From assembly GCF_001447385.1 (NCBI RefSeq), contig NZ_LLWQ01000011.1, positions 1 through 48,782 on the forward strand: a DNA stretch of 48,782 bases, written 5' to 3'. Under the pieces are notes generated by a model that ran no database searches, was not told the origin of the DNA, and saw only the letters and a list, made by a program, of their open reading frames with translations. Position 1 is the first letter of the stretch; every line of letters begins with the position of its first letter. Shown here piece by piece: positions 15,814 to 24,304 of the stretch. The stretch comes from Paracoccus sp. MKU1 (GTDB taxonomy: Bacteria > Pseudomonadota > Alphaproteobacteria > Rhodobacterales > Rhodobacteraceae). A program made the position numbers and the translations under genes.

Positions 15814-15909
15814 GTAAAATCAGCAAGGCAGATACAAGCTGCAAGCGACACCTGTGCACACCAGTCGGATCGCTACAGCGTTCTTTCCCATTCCTGTTAG
15901 GAGACAGCC

Positions 15910-17418
15910 ATGTCAGATCAAGACAACCGCAACGATACCCGCGCCACCGGCTCGACGATGAGCACCGGAGCGCCGGCGGTGAGCGACCGCAATTCGTTGA
16001 GCATCGGCCCCGATGGCCCGGTCCTGCTACACGATGTGCATTTCCTCGAGCAGATGGCGCATTTCAACCGCGAGAAGGTACCCGAGCGCCAGCCGCACGC
16101 CAAGGGAGCCGGCGCGTTCGGCGTATTCGAGACCACCGAGGACGTCTCTACCTACACGAAAGCCGCCCTGTTCCAGAAGGGCGCCTCGACCGAGATGCTG
16201 GCCCGCTTCTCCACCGTCGCCGGCGAGATGGGCAGTCCCGACACCTGGCGCGACGTGCGCGGATTCTCGCTGAAGTTCTACACGAGCGAGGGCAATTACG
16301 ATCTCGTCGGAAACAACACGCCGGTTTTCTTCGTGCGCGACCCGATGAAGTTCCCGCATTTCATCCGCAGCCAGAAGCGGCTGCCGGATTCGGGCCTGCG
16401 CGACAACCACATGCAGTGGGACTTCTGGACTAACAACCCCGAGACCGCGCATCAGGTGACCTATCTGATGGGCGTGCGCGGCCTGCCGCGCACCTGGCGC
16501 CACATGAACGGCTACGGCTCGCACACCTATATGTGGGTCAACGCCAAGGGCGAGAAGTTCTGGGTCAAGTACCACTTCCACACCGAGCAGGGCATGGAGT
16601 TCTTCAGCAATCAGGAAGCCGCCGACATGGCCGGCGCGGACGCGGACTTCCACCGCCGCGACCTGTTTGACGCCATCGCGCGCGGCGAGCATCCGAGCTG
16701 GATCCTTTCGGTGCAGGTCATGCCCTACGACGAGGCGAAGACCTACCGTCTCAACCCGTTCGACCTGACAAAGACATGGCCGCATGCCGACTATCCGTTG
16801 GTGAGGGTCGGCAAGATGACGCTCAACCGCAATCCGGAGAACTTCTTCGCCCAGATCGAGCAGGCGGCGTTCTCGCCCGGCAACACGGTTCCCGGCATCG
16901 GGCTGTCGCCGGACAAGATGCTGCTCGGCCGCGCCTTCGCCTACAACGACGCGCAGCGCAACCGCATCGGCACCAACTTCCACCAGTTGCCGGTGAACCA
17001 GCCCAAGGTGCCGGTGAACACCTACATGTTCGACGGCCACATGGCCTATCACCACAGCGGCAACGCGCCGGTTTATGCGCCGAACAGCCACGACCGCAAA
17101 TGGGCGGACGAGACCGGTCCGGTCGCGGATGGCTGGGAAGCCGACGGCACGATGGTGCGCAGCGCCTATACGCTGCGCAAGGACGACGACGATTTCAGCC
17201 AGCCGGGCATCCTCGTCCGCGACGTCTTCAACGACGAGGAGCGCGCGGCGCTGGTCGACCAGGTCGCCGGCAGCCTGCTGGGCGGCGTCCGCGAGCCGGT
17301 GCTGAGCCGCGCCCTCGACTACTGGAAGAGCATCGACGCCGGAGTCGGAGCCCGGATCGAGGAGAAGGTGCGCAAGGGCGGCGCAGCAAAGCCCGCCGAA
17401 GGCATGGGCGAAGGTTGA
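15910..17418 (+). CDS. katA: Haem catalase (KatA type)
   Basis: Breaks down hydrogen peroxide to water and oxygen in the cytoplasm. At 502 residues it is a small-subunit monofunctional catalase. The distal His is in [14 protein letters not shown] (near residue 63), the distal Asn in [12 protein letters not shown] (near 135), and the proximal haem-ligand Tyr in [15 protein letters not shown] (near 345). The internal blocks [11 protein letters not shown] and [12 protein letters not shown] are standard. AGGAG is well placed before ATG 15910. The gene follows the right end of an IS1380-family element, and a perfect hairpin follows its stop. Alphaproteobacterial codon use and the surrounding IS suggest capture as stress-resistance cargo. 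Confidence 0.95.
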   Translation: MSDQDNRNDTRATGSTMSTGAPAVSDRNSLSIGPDGPVLLHDVHFLEQMAHFNREKVPERQPHAKGAGAFGVFETTEDVSTYTKAALFQKGASTEMLARFSTVAGEMGSPDTWRDVRGFSLKFYTSEGNYDLVGNNTPVFFVRDPMKFPHFIRSQKRLPDSGLRDNHMQWDFWTNNPETAHQVTYLMGVRGLPRTWRHMNGYGSHTYMWVNAKGEKFWVKYHFHTEQGMEFFSNQEAADMAGADADFHRRDLFDAIARGEHPSWILSVQVMPYDEAKTYRLNPFDLTKTWPHADYPLVRVGKMTLNRNPENFFAQIEQAAFSPGNTVPGIGLSPDKMLLGRAFAYNDAQRNRIGTNFHQLPVNQPKVPVNTYMFDGHMAYHHSGNAPVYAPNSHDRKWADETGPVADGWEADGTMVRSAYTLRKDDDDFSQPGILVRDVFNDEERAALVDQVAGSLLGGVREPVLSRALDYWKSIDAGVGARIEEKVRKGGAAKPAEGMGEG

Positions 17419-17467
17419 ACGTCTCGCACCTTGGCAGTATCGCTAAGGAAACAATCAGCGACCGAAA

Positions 17468-17497
17468 AGCCGGAGACCTCATCAAAGGTCTCCGGCT
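17468..17497 (+). terminator. Hairpin after katA
   Basis: A perfect 11-base-pair stem AGCCGGAGACC/GGTCTCCGGCT with an 8-base loop lies 50 bases after the katA stop. There is no strong U tract, so it may act as a terminator or as an mRNA 3' end stabiliser. Confidence 0.6.
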
Positions 17498-17628
17498 CTA
17501 CCGCTAAGATTAGGCAGGTTTTACGAAGGCGGCGACACATCCGCTGTTTCTCATTTGTGAACGGAGTGTCACGCCGCGTTTCGAATTCGGCCCCACTTTC
17601 GCCTCAACCTGGCGTCCTGATGTCCGCG

Positions 17629-17815
17629 TCAAGCGGGAGAGCGCCGGTTCAGGCCGGCCGCCGAAGGAGCAACCGCCCCGGAAACTCTCAGGCACCCGGA
17701 CCGCTTGTCGATCAACACTCTGGAAAGCGGAGCGGCCGCTCCCGCCGACGGTGTAAGTTGCGACAGGCTTCCCTTGATTCGCAGCGAAACTCTCAGGCCG
17801 ATGACAGAGGGGGCT
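17629..17815 (+). ncRNA. Tandem glycine riboswitch with no glycine gene downstream
   Basis: Two glycine aptamers in series. The first has P1 CAAGCGG (17630-17636) closed by CCGCTTG (17701-17707), with GGGAGAG, CCGAAGGAGCAA and the signature AAACTCTCAGGCA between. After a short linker the second begins CACTCTGGAAAGCGG, repeats AAACTCTCAGG and closes with GACAGAGGGGG. This arrangement normally precedes gcvT or other glycine catabolism or transport genes. Here a hairpin follows (GGCTCC…GGAGCC, about 17811-17839), and then a reverse-transcriptase frame missing its own start. The second aptamer carries small departures from the usual sequence, and loss of function is possible. Confidence 0.85.
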
Positions 17816-17945
17816 CCCATGCAAGCCGCATGGCGGAGCCGCTAATGGAGGGCTGATACGTGACGTTTTCATTCTAAGACCGCAGGCATATGTGGCCGAC
17901 CCCAACGGGGGTGGGTTGATCTGATTTGTCGCCCCTTGGAAATGA

Positions 17946-19520
17946 GAAAGGCCGGACAAAGAGTTCACGATACCGAAGAAAAGCGGTGGAACACGACGTA
18001 TTTGCGCACCGCGCATTGCGCTTCTCGAGCTGCAGCGTGACATCTTGCGCCTTCTGGAAGGTGACTATCGACCCCGTGCCCACGTCCACGGTTTTGTCGG
18101 CGGGCACCAACGCGGTATTGTGAGCAATGCCAGACAACATGTCGGTAAGCGCTGGGTGCTAAACATAGATCTTGAAGACTACTTCGAGACCATTCACTTC
18201 GGGCGCGTTCGCGGGCGTTTGATGGCCCCGCCCTATGGCTACCCAGAAGAGATTGCCCAGTTCATCGCGCACATCGCTTGTTTTCAAACCGAGAAGGAAG
18301 TCGGCGGCAGTCTTCGAACAACACATGTGCTGATGCCAGGCGCCGCGCTGTCGCCAATACTGGCAAACATTGTTTCAGACAAACTCGATGCTGAGTTGGC
18401 TCGATTTTGTAGGCAACTTGGGTGCACCTACACGCGATATGCCGATGACATAACTATTTCCTCCAATCGCAGGACCTTTCCCGCGCCAATCGGACGTTTT
18501 GCAACCTCCGATAGCCACGATGAATTCATTATCTCCGACACCTTTCAACAGATGATTGAGGATAACGGATTTAGAATCAACCACGCAAAGACTCGGCTGC
18601 TAGGCCTCGCCTTCCAACAGGAAGTCACCGGTTTAGTTGTGAATGAGAAAGTCAACGTCAAGCGCAAGTTTGTTCGCGATGTCAGGGCGATGCTTCATGA
18701 CTGGGAGTTCAATGGCTATGCGGCGGCATCGGAGCGCCACTTTAGCGAGAAGCGCCCAGATAGAGGCCGGTTACCGGAACAGGAGGCCACGAACTTCGAA
18801 TGGGTAGTCCGAGGGAAGATCGAGTTCATTCGGCAGGTAAAGGGATCCACTGATCAGATATTTCGTAGCCTCGCCGCGAGATTCAACGCATTGTGTTCGG
18901 GCCAACAGTTGTCGATTCCGTTGGTCGAGGATAGCGACGTTCTGAACGCAGCCGTTTGGTATCTCGAGAATGACACAGATGGAGGATCAGTTGGCACTTG
19001 CTTTGCCATCGCCGATAACCTGTTTGTGACCTGCGCGCATTGCCTCGGACCAAATCTGCGCATCTTCCCGAGACAAAGCCCGGCATTCGCGATGGAAGCG
19101 GACGAAGTAGCTCGCGACGCTCACAACGACCTTGCGCTGATTCGGTTACGAGCTCCGTTATTCGCGTTCAATCCCGCAGCCACGCTGCAAATGGCCTCGA
19201 CAGCCGAAGCTAGCGCGCTCGTCATCCGCTCTGCGGTGCAGACTGCGGGCTATCCTTCGAATCTCGACAGCACATCTCTGACTATCCGCAACACCGAGGT
19301 GACAGGTTTCTCGCGGCAAACCTTTGACGGCACGCCCGCCACATCCGATAACGTGATCGCCTTGTTGTCGGGAACTTACGAGGGAATGAGTGGTGGTCCT
19401 GTGCTGTTTTCTGGAAGAGTTGTCGGTGTAATTGTCAGAGGTCCAAACGACGACGACCGGACAATCCCCTTCCTTGCGGTCAGGTCAGAGTTTGTGGATG
19501 CATTGCTAGCAACCCTTTAG
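17946..19520 (+). CDS. Retron-type reverse transcriptase fused to trypsin-like protease; no start codon found
   Basis: The open frame runs from the TGA at 17943 to TAG 19518-19520, about 524 codons. RT landmarks in order: FTIPKKSGGTRRI, the retron box NARQHVG, LNIDLEDYF (motif A), a PGAALSP loop, YTRYADD (catalytic Asp pair), NGFRINHAKTR and the retron-specific VTGLVVN. After about residue 330 comes a trypsin-fold protease with all three catalytic positions: His in VTCAHCL, Asp in HNDLALIRL, Ser in EGMSGGPV. Published retron surveys include RT-protease fusions of this kind. No ATG precedes the first RT motif. TTG 18045 would remove that motif, so the gene is probably truncated at its 5' end near 17945, and no msr-msd RNA is evident. 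If the start is non-canonical it may still be expressed. Confidence 0.8.
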   Translation, partial: ERPDKEFTIPKKSGGTRRICAPRIALLELQRDILRLLEGDYRPRAHVHGFVGGHQRGIVSNARQHVGKRWVLNIDLEDYFETIHFGRVRGRLMAPPYGYPEEIAQFIAHIACFQTEKEVGGSLRTTHVLMPGAALSPILANIVSDKLDAELARFCRQLGCTYTRYADDITISSNRRTFPAPIGRFATSDSHDEFIISDTFQQMIEDNGFRINHAKTRLLGLAFQQEVTGLVVNEKVNVKRKFVRDVRAMLHDWEFNGYAAASERHFSEKRPDRGRLPEQEATNFEWVVRGKIEFIRQVKGSTDQIFRSLAARFNALCSGQQLSIPLVEDSDVLNAAVWYLENDTDGGSVGTCFAIADNLFVTCAHCLGPNLRIFPRQSPAFAMEADEVARDAHNDLALIRLRAPLFAFNPAATLQMASTAEASALVIRSAVQTAGYPSNLDSTSLTIRNTEVTGFSRQTFDGTPATSDNVIALLSGTYEGMSGGPVLFSGRVVGVIVRGPNDDDRTIPFLAVRSEFVDALLATL

Positions 19521-19670
19521 TGGTGATTGACGATCAAGGTGAGTGACCGTCGGCTAAGGGCCGTCCACGACGAGGCGCTCCGCGCTGCACGCGCGAATAC
19601 CGTCTGTTCCGTCTCGGTCGGTTTGGGCTCCCTACGGTCGTATGCACCCCTAGACTGGGCAAGGTGCACC

Positions 19671-20436
19671 CTACGGCTTACGGCGGTGCCGAAGGAGGCC
19701 CAGATACCCACCGCCGATCAGCGCGGAGGCATTGCGGGCGAGCGCGATGACGGCTGCCCGCAGCGGGGATGTCTTCCATGGTTCATCCAGGACGCGCCGT
19801 TCACCGTAGAGCGCGATACCGATCTCGCGGTAGCTCGCGCCCGCGGCACGCCCGTCGGCGGCCTGCATCATCAGGCGAAACCGCTGACGCTGGTATGGGG
19901 TCATTCGGGTGTCGCGCGGGACCGGGCGCGCGTTCAGCATCTGCCAGAACCGCTGGATGGCTTCGATTCGGCCCGGCAGGTCGGCATCGAGGGGCAGAAG
20001 GATGGCCATGGACCCGGCGTCGGTGCGCCCCGCCATGTTCAGAAAAGGAACGGAGCCGTCCGTGCCGAGGGCGCCATAGCGCCCCTCCTCTGCGTCCGCT
20101 TGCGACGGCAGATCAAGCGCAATGGGCCGCGGCAAGGGTGGCTGGAAGCCGCGGACCTCGCCGACAAGCACGGTGCCCGGATTGGCGTGCTGTGACCAGA
20201 TCACCGGTTGATCGAGAATGGAGAGCCCCGGGTCGGCCGGAAAATCGCAGGCCCCAGCGATGCTGGGCTTCCTCCTCGAACGGGGCGCGCTCGGCCCTTT
20301 TCGTCACGATATCCGCGAAGCTCGCCTGATAGTCGAGATCACGGCGCAGGCATTCCCAGGCGATGCCTTCAACCGAAAGCTCATCGTAGAAGTCATAGGT
20401 GTCCTGGTTTCGCCACTTCGATGTATCCGGCCCCAT
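19671..20436 (-). pseudogene. DUF6499-DUF2285 transcriptional regulator, one-base frameshift
   Basis: The upstream frame (20436-20113) begins MGPDTSKWRNQDTYDFYDEL and runs through WECLRRDLDYQ to RWGLRF, the N-terminal regulator domain (DUF6499). The downstream frame (20204-19671) carries the DUF2285 domain (LPLDADLPGRIEAIQRFW, RMTPYQRQRFRLMMQAADGR, YREIGIALYG). At the TTTT run on the minus strand (20241-20244) removal of one T joins them as RF-PADPGLSILDQPVIWSQHAN, the usual continuous family sequence. So one gene of about 255 residues is broken by a single-base insertion, either a real mutation or a homopolymer sequencing error. It is the backbone gene that normally sits close upstream of the AlpA-like gene, now 6 kb away. 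Confidence 0.8.
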
Positions 20437-20559
20437 CTCTCAACCCTCGACAGAGTCAACACACGTATGGGGTGAAAAGATTCCAGCGCAGGGAAGCTGG
20501 GAAAAGGCACGGAAGGATGCAGCAGCTGATGCCGTTGCAGCATCACCTCGCGCAGGAGG

Positions 20560-20835
20560 TCACGGGGTGCCGGAACCCGGACCCAGAAGCTGCCGATATC
20601 CACTCTGCGTCATCCAGCGCGCCCGCGCCAGATGGCTGTCATGGACCCGCCGCGCGCGATCGGGCTCGCGAACAGGGTCGATCCCGAACAGAACCTCGAC
20701 GGCCTCGGTCCAGTCCGCACCATCGGCTGTCGCATCGAGAAGACGCATGTAGAGCTTGATGTGCCTGCGGTCGTAGTCGGTGATGTCCGCGCTGGTGGGG
20801 GCAAGCTCGTCGAAGGCCGGGGTTGTGGGCTTCAT
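20560..20835 (-). CDS. Small DUF2285 protein
   Basis: A 91-residue protein with the DUF2285 core: DITDYDRRHIKLYMRLLDATADGADW followed by LFGIDP, then RARRVHDSHLARARWMTQSGYRQLL. This type of short DUF2285 protein is found beside the longer one in alphaproteobacterial integrative elements and is thought to have a regulatory role; I know no tested function. It lies between the XRE regulator and the frameshifted DUF6499/DUF2285 gene on the same strand and is probably co-transcribed with them. Confidence 0.8.
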   Translation of the reverse strand: MKPTTPAFDELAPTSADITDYDRRHIKLYMRLLDATADGADWTEAVEVLFGIDPVREPDRARRVHDSHLARARWMTQSGYRQLLGPGSGTP

Positions 20836-20892
20836 GGCGCGCTCCCCGGGTGCATCGGCGCAGCCAGTTGTCTATCACGCCGCCCTGTTGCG

Positions 20893-21141
20893 TCAGTGGG
20901 TCTTCTCGTCTCTGCCATGCTCCAGCATCACCCCCTGCCCGCGCTTGTCAGACAGGATGACGATCCCTGCGGCCTCGAGTGCCCGGCGAACCTGATCCCG
21001 TGTTGATTCGTACACCTCAAGCCGGTTTTCGGACTCGAGGCGTTTCAGGGCAGTCAGGGATATTCGGGCCTTGTCAGCGAGCGTCTCCTGCGTCCAACCC
21101 AGCAACGCGCGTGCGGCCCGCGACTGTCGAGCGGTGATCAT
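20893..21141 (-). CDS. XRE-family helix-turn-helix regulator
   Basis: An 82-residue single-domain regulator. The HTH is at residues 7-55: RAARALLGWTQETLADKARISLTALKRLES, a textbook XRE pattern with the conserved Q in GWTQ. The tail is short and charged. The start codon lies inside a perfect 20-base palindrome (21133-21152) and a second palindrome lies 44 bases upstream, so self-repression is likely. It heads the minus-strand group that includes the two DUF2285 genes, a layout that in related elements controls excision and transfer. Confidence 0.88.
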   Translation of the reverse strand: MITARQSRAARALLGWTQETLADKARISLTALKRLESENRLEVYESTRDQVRRALEAAGIVILSDKRGQGVMLEHGRDEKTH

Positions 21142-21152
21142 GCATGATCACC
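21133..21152. promoter_or_regulatory. 20-base perfect palindrome over the XRE start codon
   Basis: GGTGATCATGCATGATCACC reads the same on both strands and covers the ATG (21139-21141) of the XRE regulator. Placement over the start codon fits an autoregulatory operator or a structure controlling translation. Confidence 0.6.
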
Positions 21153-21184
21153 TCCCATCGCGACCGGCGCGCATTCCAGAACTA

Positions 21185-21199
21185 CGACTATTTTAGTCG
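21185..21199. promoter_or_regulatory. Palindrome upstream of the XRE gene
   Basis: CGACTA-TTT-TAGTCG, a perfect 6+6 inverted repeat with a 3-base centre, 44 bases before the XRE start. It is a candidate operator in the promoter region. The remaining 21153-21386 contains no gene. Confidence 0.45.
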
Positions 21200-21382
21200 C
21201 TCTCGTCCAATCCGCCACTGGAAACTGCGGTTTCGCAGCGCGGCCTATGCCGTTGTGAAATCCCGTGATTCGCCGCCAGCGCCGGCCCTACTATGGGCGT
21301 CGCCCGGCCGCGCCGGTCCCTGCAGGTCACGCAGTGGCCCCGGCGCGGTCGCGGTGGGCATCGCCTTTCGCGGCAGGCATGG

Positions 21383-21410
21383 AAAGGGCCCCGGCCTTGC
21401 GACCGGGGCC
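21383..21410 (-). terminator. Terminator of the DUF736 gene
   Basis: On the minus strand GGCCCCGG/CCGGGGCC (8 base pairs, 8-base loop) is followed by CTTTCC. It lies 12 bases beyond the DUF736 stop. Confidence 0.65.
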
Positions 21411-21422
21411 TTGTGGTCCGCG

Positions 21423-21749
21423 TCAGTCGGCGCGGCGGCCGTTGGGGCGGGACCAGATCAGCGAGAAGCCCTCGCCGTCCTCGTCGTCGAAGAGGTTGGC
21501 GTAGATCGGGGCGGTGAAGCTCGGATCGTCGAGCTTGAGGCCCAGGTAGTCGCGGCCCTCGTTCGAGCGCTTGGACCAAGCGGCGCCGATCTCGGCGCGG
21601 CCGACCAGAACCCGGTGGCTGGGGGCGTTCTCGCCGGTGGCGCGCTGGTCGGGGACGATGCGCACGCCCTTGGCCTGGACGCTGAGGGTGACGATGTCGC
21701 CGGTGAATTCGTTCGTGCCGGTCTTCTTGAAGGTGCCGATGGTCGCCAT
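21423..21749 (-). CDS. DUF736 protein, second copy
   Basis: A 108-residue DUF736 protein (MATIGTFKKTGTNEFTGDI…, GAAWSKRSNEGRDYLGLKLDDP, LFDDEDGEGFSLIWSRP). It is closer to the family consensus than the copy in the transfer operon (10460-10795). It stands alone with its own terminator downstream and a 570-base non-coding region upstream, which indicates independent, possibly strong expression. ATG 21749 is supported by GGAGACTT just upstream on the minus strand. Function unknown; the family marks integrative elements. Confidence 0.9.
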   Translation of the reverse strand: MATIGTFKKTGTNEFTGDIVTLSVQAKGVRIVPDQRATGENAPSHRVLVGRAEIGAAWSKRSNEGRDYLGLKLDDPSFTAPIYANLFDDEDGEGFSLIWSRPNGRRAD

Positions 21750-22320
21750 GGTAAGTCTCCGTTTTCGGTTCCCGAGCCCGCACCATTGCGGCCTCGATGG
21801 CGATCGACAGGACGGAGACGACCGCTGGCGCACCCCCGCCAAGCGGGGGCCTGACAGCACAGGAAGAACTTTCTTGCTCCCGCGAGGAATGGCGGCCTTC
21901 AGGCCGACAGGGGAAGAAAGTTGTGACGACGCTGTTGCGCCGAAGCGGTCGAGGCGAAGCCGGTCTTCGGCCAGATCAGGCCATTGAAGAGGCCGTATGG
22001 AGCGGTTTGGACACGGGGAGCAGACGGAGACACTGGCGACAGGCCCCGCCAAGGCAGGCAGGACGGGACCGCACAGGCGATCCGCCTCCCCCTTCCAGGC
22101 CTTGCGCATTCTCCAACCCGAACCATGCCACCGGCAGCGCCCCCCCTGACGGGATCGATGACAGCCCGCCGATACGGCCTTGCCCGCCCCGCGCTCTGGA
22201 CAGGACAAGAACAGGGCGTCACGCCGATCCAAAGGAACGCACCCGATCAAGCCCCGCAACCCGTCGAGACAGGCAGGCAGGGCCTCCTTGCTCTGGTCGC
22301 CCCACCTGCCTGCCCAGCCT
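21750..22320. other. 570-base non-coding region upstream of the second DUF736 gene
   Basis: No convincing gene on either strand. It contains a short GC hairpin (CCCCCGCcaaGCGGGGG, 21834-21850) and the long dyad at 21867-21922. The region must hold the DUF736 promoter (minus strand). The rest shows no recognisable feature. Confidence 0.4.
21867..21922. promoter_or_regulatory. Nested dyad, 56 bases
   Basis: An outer stem AACTTTCTT/AAGAAAGTT (9 base pairs, extendable imperfectly) encloses an inner hairpin CGGCCttcaGGCCG. It could form a cruciform or an RNA stem on either strand. It lies 118 bases or more upstream of the DUF736 start. Confidence 0.45.
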
Positions 22321-22761
22321 TCAGCCGCGGACCAGGCGCCCGCCCGCATCGCCGGGGGCCGCCATGCCTGAGACCCGCAGAAAGGCCGTGATGCCCACCG
22401 CGACCGCGCCGATGATGGCAAAGACGACCTGCCAGGCCTCCGACGGCATCAGGAGCCGGGTGATCCCCAGCGTGGCGTGGAACCCTGCCACGCCAGCAGG
22501 TGCGACAAAGGCCAGCGCAATCAGGAACCGCGCCCAGAGCGGACGGACGACCATCAGAAGGCCCTGACCAAGCGCCAGAACAAGCCCGGCGCCTGCCAGG
22601 CCGATGACGGTCGCACCCAGCCACCCGGCACCGGTCCCATAGGCCCAGGTGCCAATGGTGAGGCCTGCAAAGAACGGCAGCGCGAAGACGGCGAGATTGA
22701 ACAGCAGCCAGCACATCGTGCCGATGGCCGTCAGAGAGACGAGGATTCCAAGAAAGATCAT
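22321..22761 (-). CDS. Small integral membrane protein
   Basis: A 146-residue protein with four hydrophobic segments: about residues 2-22 (IFLGILVSLTAIG), 24-45 (FNLAVFALPFFAGLTIG), 52-75 (GATVIGLAGAGLVLALG) and 85-125, then a short polar end. ATG 22761 is chosen because it starts the first membrane segment; an upstream ATG at 22812 adds residues of poor quality. I do not recognise a named family, but a membrane protein of this size occurs at this place in related elements. The 277 bases before the DUF2493 gene upstream show nothing else. Confidence 0.7.
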   Translation of the reverse strand: MIFLGILVSLTAIGTMCWLLFNLAVFALPFFAGLTIGTWAYGTGAGWLGATVIGLAGAGLVLALGQGLLMVVRPLWARFLIALAFVAPAGVAGFHATLGITRLLMPSEAWQVVFAIIGAVAVGITAFLRVSGMAAPGDAGGRLVRG

Positions 22762-23038
22762 GACAGTGGCTCCGTGCAAAATGTTGGACGGTTGCGCCTC
22801 CACCGCCACCACGGCGCGAGCAGAAAGATAGCATTGATTTAGGTCGGCAGCGAGCCTCAGGTAACTTCATCGGCGGCGGCCGACCCATGCAGCGGTGGCA
22901 TCCGAGCTCATCACCTCAACCTGTGCCGTGAAGCCAAATACCGGGGTTTCAGTCCGGCAGGCCCGAGCATCGGAGAGAGCACCCCACCGATGCGGGTCAA
23001 TCGAACCGCAGTGTCGGACGTCACGGCGTTGGCAGCGC

Positions 23039-23965
23039 TTACGCGCTGCCCGCCCCGAGGCGGATGACCGGGATGCCCATCTTGCGGGCCTTGTCGGCCA
23101 GGTTGTCCTGGATGCCGGTGCCCGGGAAGACGATGACGCCGATCGGCAGCGTCGCGAGCATCTGGTCGTTGCGCTTGAAGGGCGCGGCCTTGGCGTGCTT
23201 CGTCCAGTCGGGCTTGAAGGCGACCTGCGGGACCTTGCGGTTGCTGGCCCAGGTGGCGGCGATCCGTTCGGCGCCTTTCGGCGATCCGCCGTGCAGCAGG
23301 ACCATGTCGGGGTGCTTGGCATGGACCTGATCGAGCTTGTCCCAGATCAGGCGATGGTCGGTGGTCTCGCCGCCCGAGAAGGCGATCTTGGGCCCTGCGG
23401 GCAACAGCACCTCGGCATCGGCCCGGCGTTTGGCGGCGAGGAAATCGCGGCTGTCGATCATGGCCGCCGTCATCTGGCGATGGTTGACGCGGGAGCCGCT
23501 GCGCGGCGACCAGGGGGTGCCGAGCGTGCGCAGATAGATGTCTGCGGCGGTTTCGCAGAAGAGCTCGAGGCTGTCGCGGCGATCGAGCAGGCTCTGCCCG
23601 ATGGCGATCAGCGTCTCGAGCTGGACGGACTTGACCTCGGAGCCGTCCTGTTCGCGCTGAAGCCGCTTCTGGGCCTGCTCGTTGTCGTCGAGCTTGCCCT
23701 CGATCCGCAGGACCGCGCGGTGGAAGGTGTTGACGGTCGACCAGAGGATCTCGTCGAGGTCGAAGTCGAGGCTGGTGTCCGCCATAGTGGTGATCAGGGC
23801 GTCGAAGATGTCGGCGACCGCAGTGCGGATGATGTCATCCTCGGGCGTGATCCGGGGGTCGGCCTCGTCCTCGGCGGGATGATAGCCGTAGAGTTCGAGG
23901 GCTTCGATGACATGGCCGGTGGGCGAGGTGCTGTGATCGGCGTCGAAATCGTCATGGGCGTACAT
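23039..23965 (-). CDS. DUF2493 (YspA/SLOG-like) protein
   Basis: A protein of 308 residues. The first 170 are helical and acidic (MYAHDDFDADHSTS…, then a charged coiled segment DDNEQAQKRLQREQDG). The C-terminal 120 form the DUF2493 domain, a Rossmann-like SLOG relative: KIAFSGGETTDHRLIWDKLD, VLLHGGSPKGAERIAATWA, AFKPDWTKHAKAAPFKRND, VIVFPGTGIQDNLADKAR. The glycine-rich GGSPKG and PGTG loops suggest nucleotide or nucleotide-derived ligand binding. It is a standard backbone gene of these elements with no proven role. ATG 23965 fits; reading further upstream gives GC-rich nonsense. Confidence 0.85.
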   Translation of the reverse strand: MYAHDDFDADHSTSPTGHVIEALELYGYHPAEDEADPRITPEDDIIRTAVADIFDALITTMADTSLDFDLDEILWSTVNTFHRAVLRIEGKLDDNEQAQKRLQREQDGSEVKSVQLETLIAIGQSLLDRRDSLELFCETAADIYLRTLGTPWSPRSGSRVNHRQMTAAMIDSRDFLAAKRRADAEVLLPAGPKIAFSGGETTDHRLIWDKLDQVHAKHPDMVLLHGGSPKGAERIAATWASNRKVPQVAFKPDWTKHAKAAPFKRNDQMLATLPIGVIVFPGTGIQDNLADKARKMGIPVIRLGAGSA

Positions 23966-24304
23966 GGGAGGCGTCCTTGGGCTGGACCGCGACCGTCGCG
24001 GCCTTCGTGGCGACGAAAGCCCACGGGCGGACCGTTCAGGCAGCCCGAGCCCTTTGCGAGGGCCTTGATGGCCAAGCCCGGCTGATTTGGATCGCGCTGT
24101 AAAGGCGGGCCTTCCGGGGTCCCCGCGCGACCTGTCGCGTGGGGTGGATGCCCGCCGACGGAAATCAGTCGGGCGCCGCCATTGCCGGGCCGGGCCGCTT
24201 GTGGGCCGCTCGCCCTCCCGAAGGCCGAGGCGCGGTCTTTCTGCCCGATGACGCTGCACTCCCGCGCCCATGATCCGTTCGCCACAGGCCGATCACCTGC
24301 TCCG
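23966..24304. other. 340-base intergenic region upstream of the DUF2493 gene
   Basis: Very GC-rich, without a credible reading frame. It contains a 15-base palindrome CCGCGACcgTCGCGG-type sequence near 23986-24000 and other short inverted repeats just before the DUF2493 start. It is probably a promoter and leader region on the minus strand. Confidence 0.35.

Noticed and set aside
14135..15825. Target duplication of the complete IS1380-family element
   Set aside because: Left flank ACAAA and right flank GTAAAA are not a convincing duplication and the exact ends are uncertain by a base or two.
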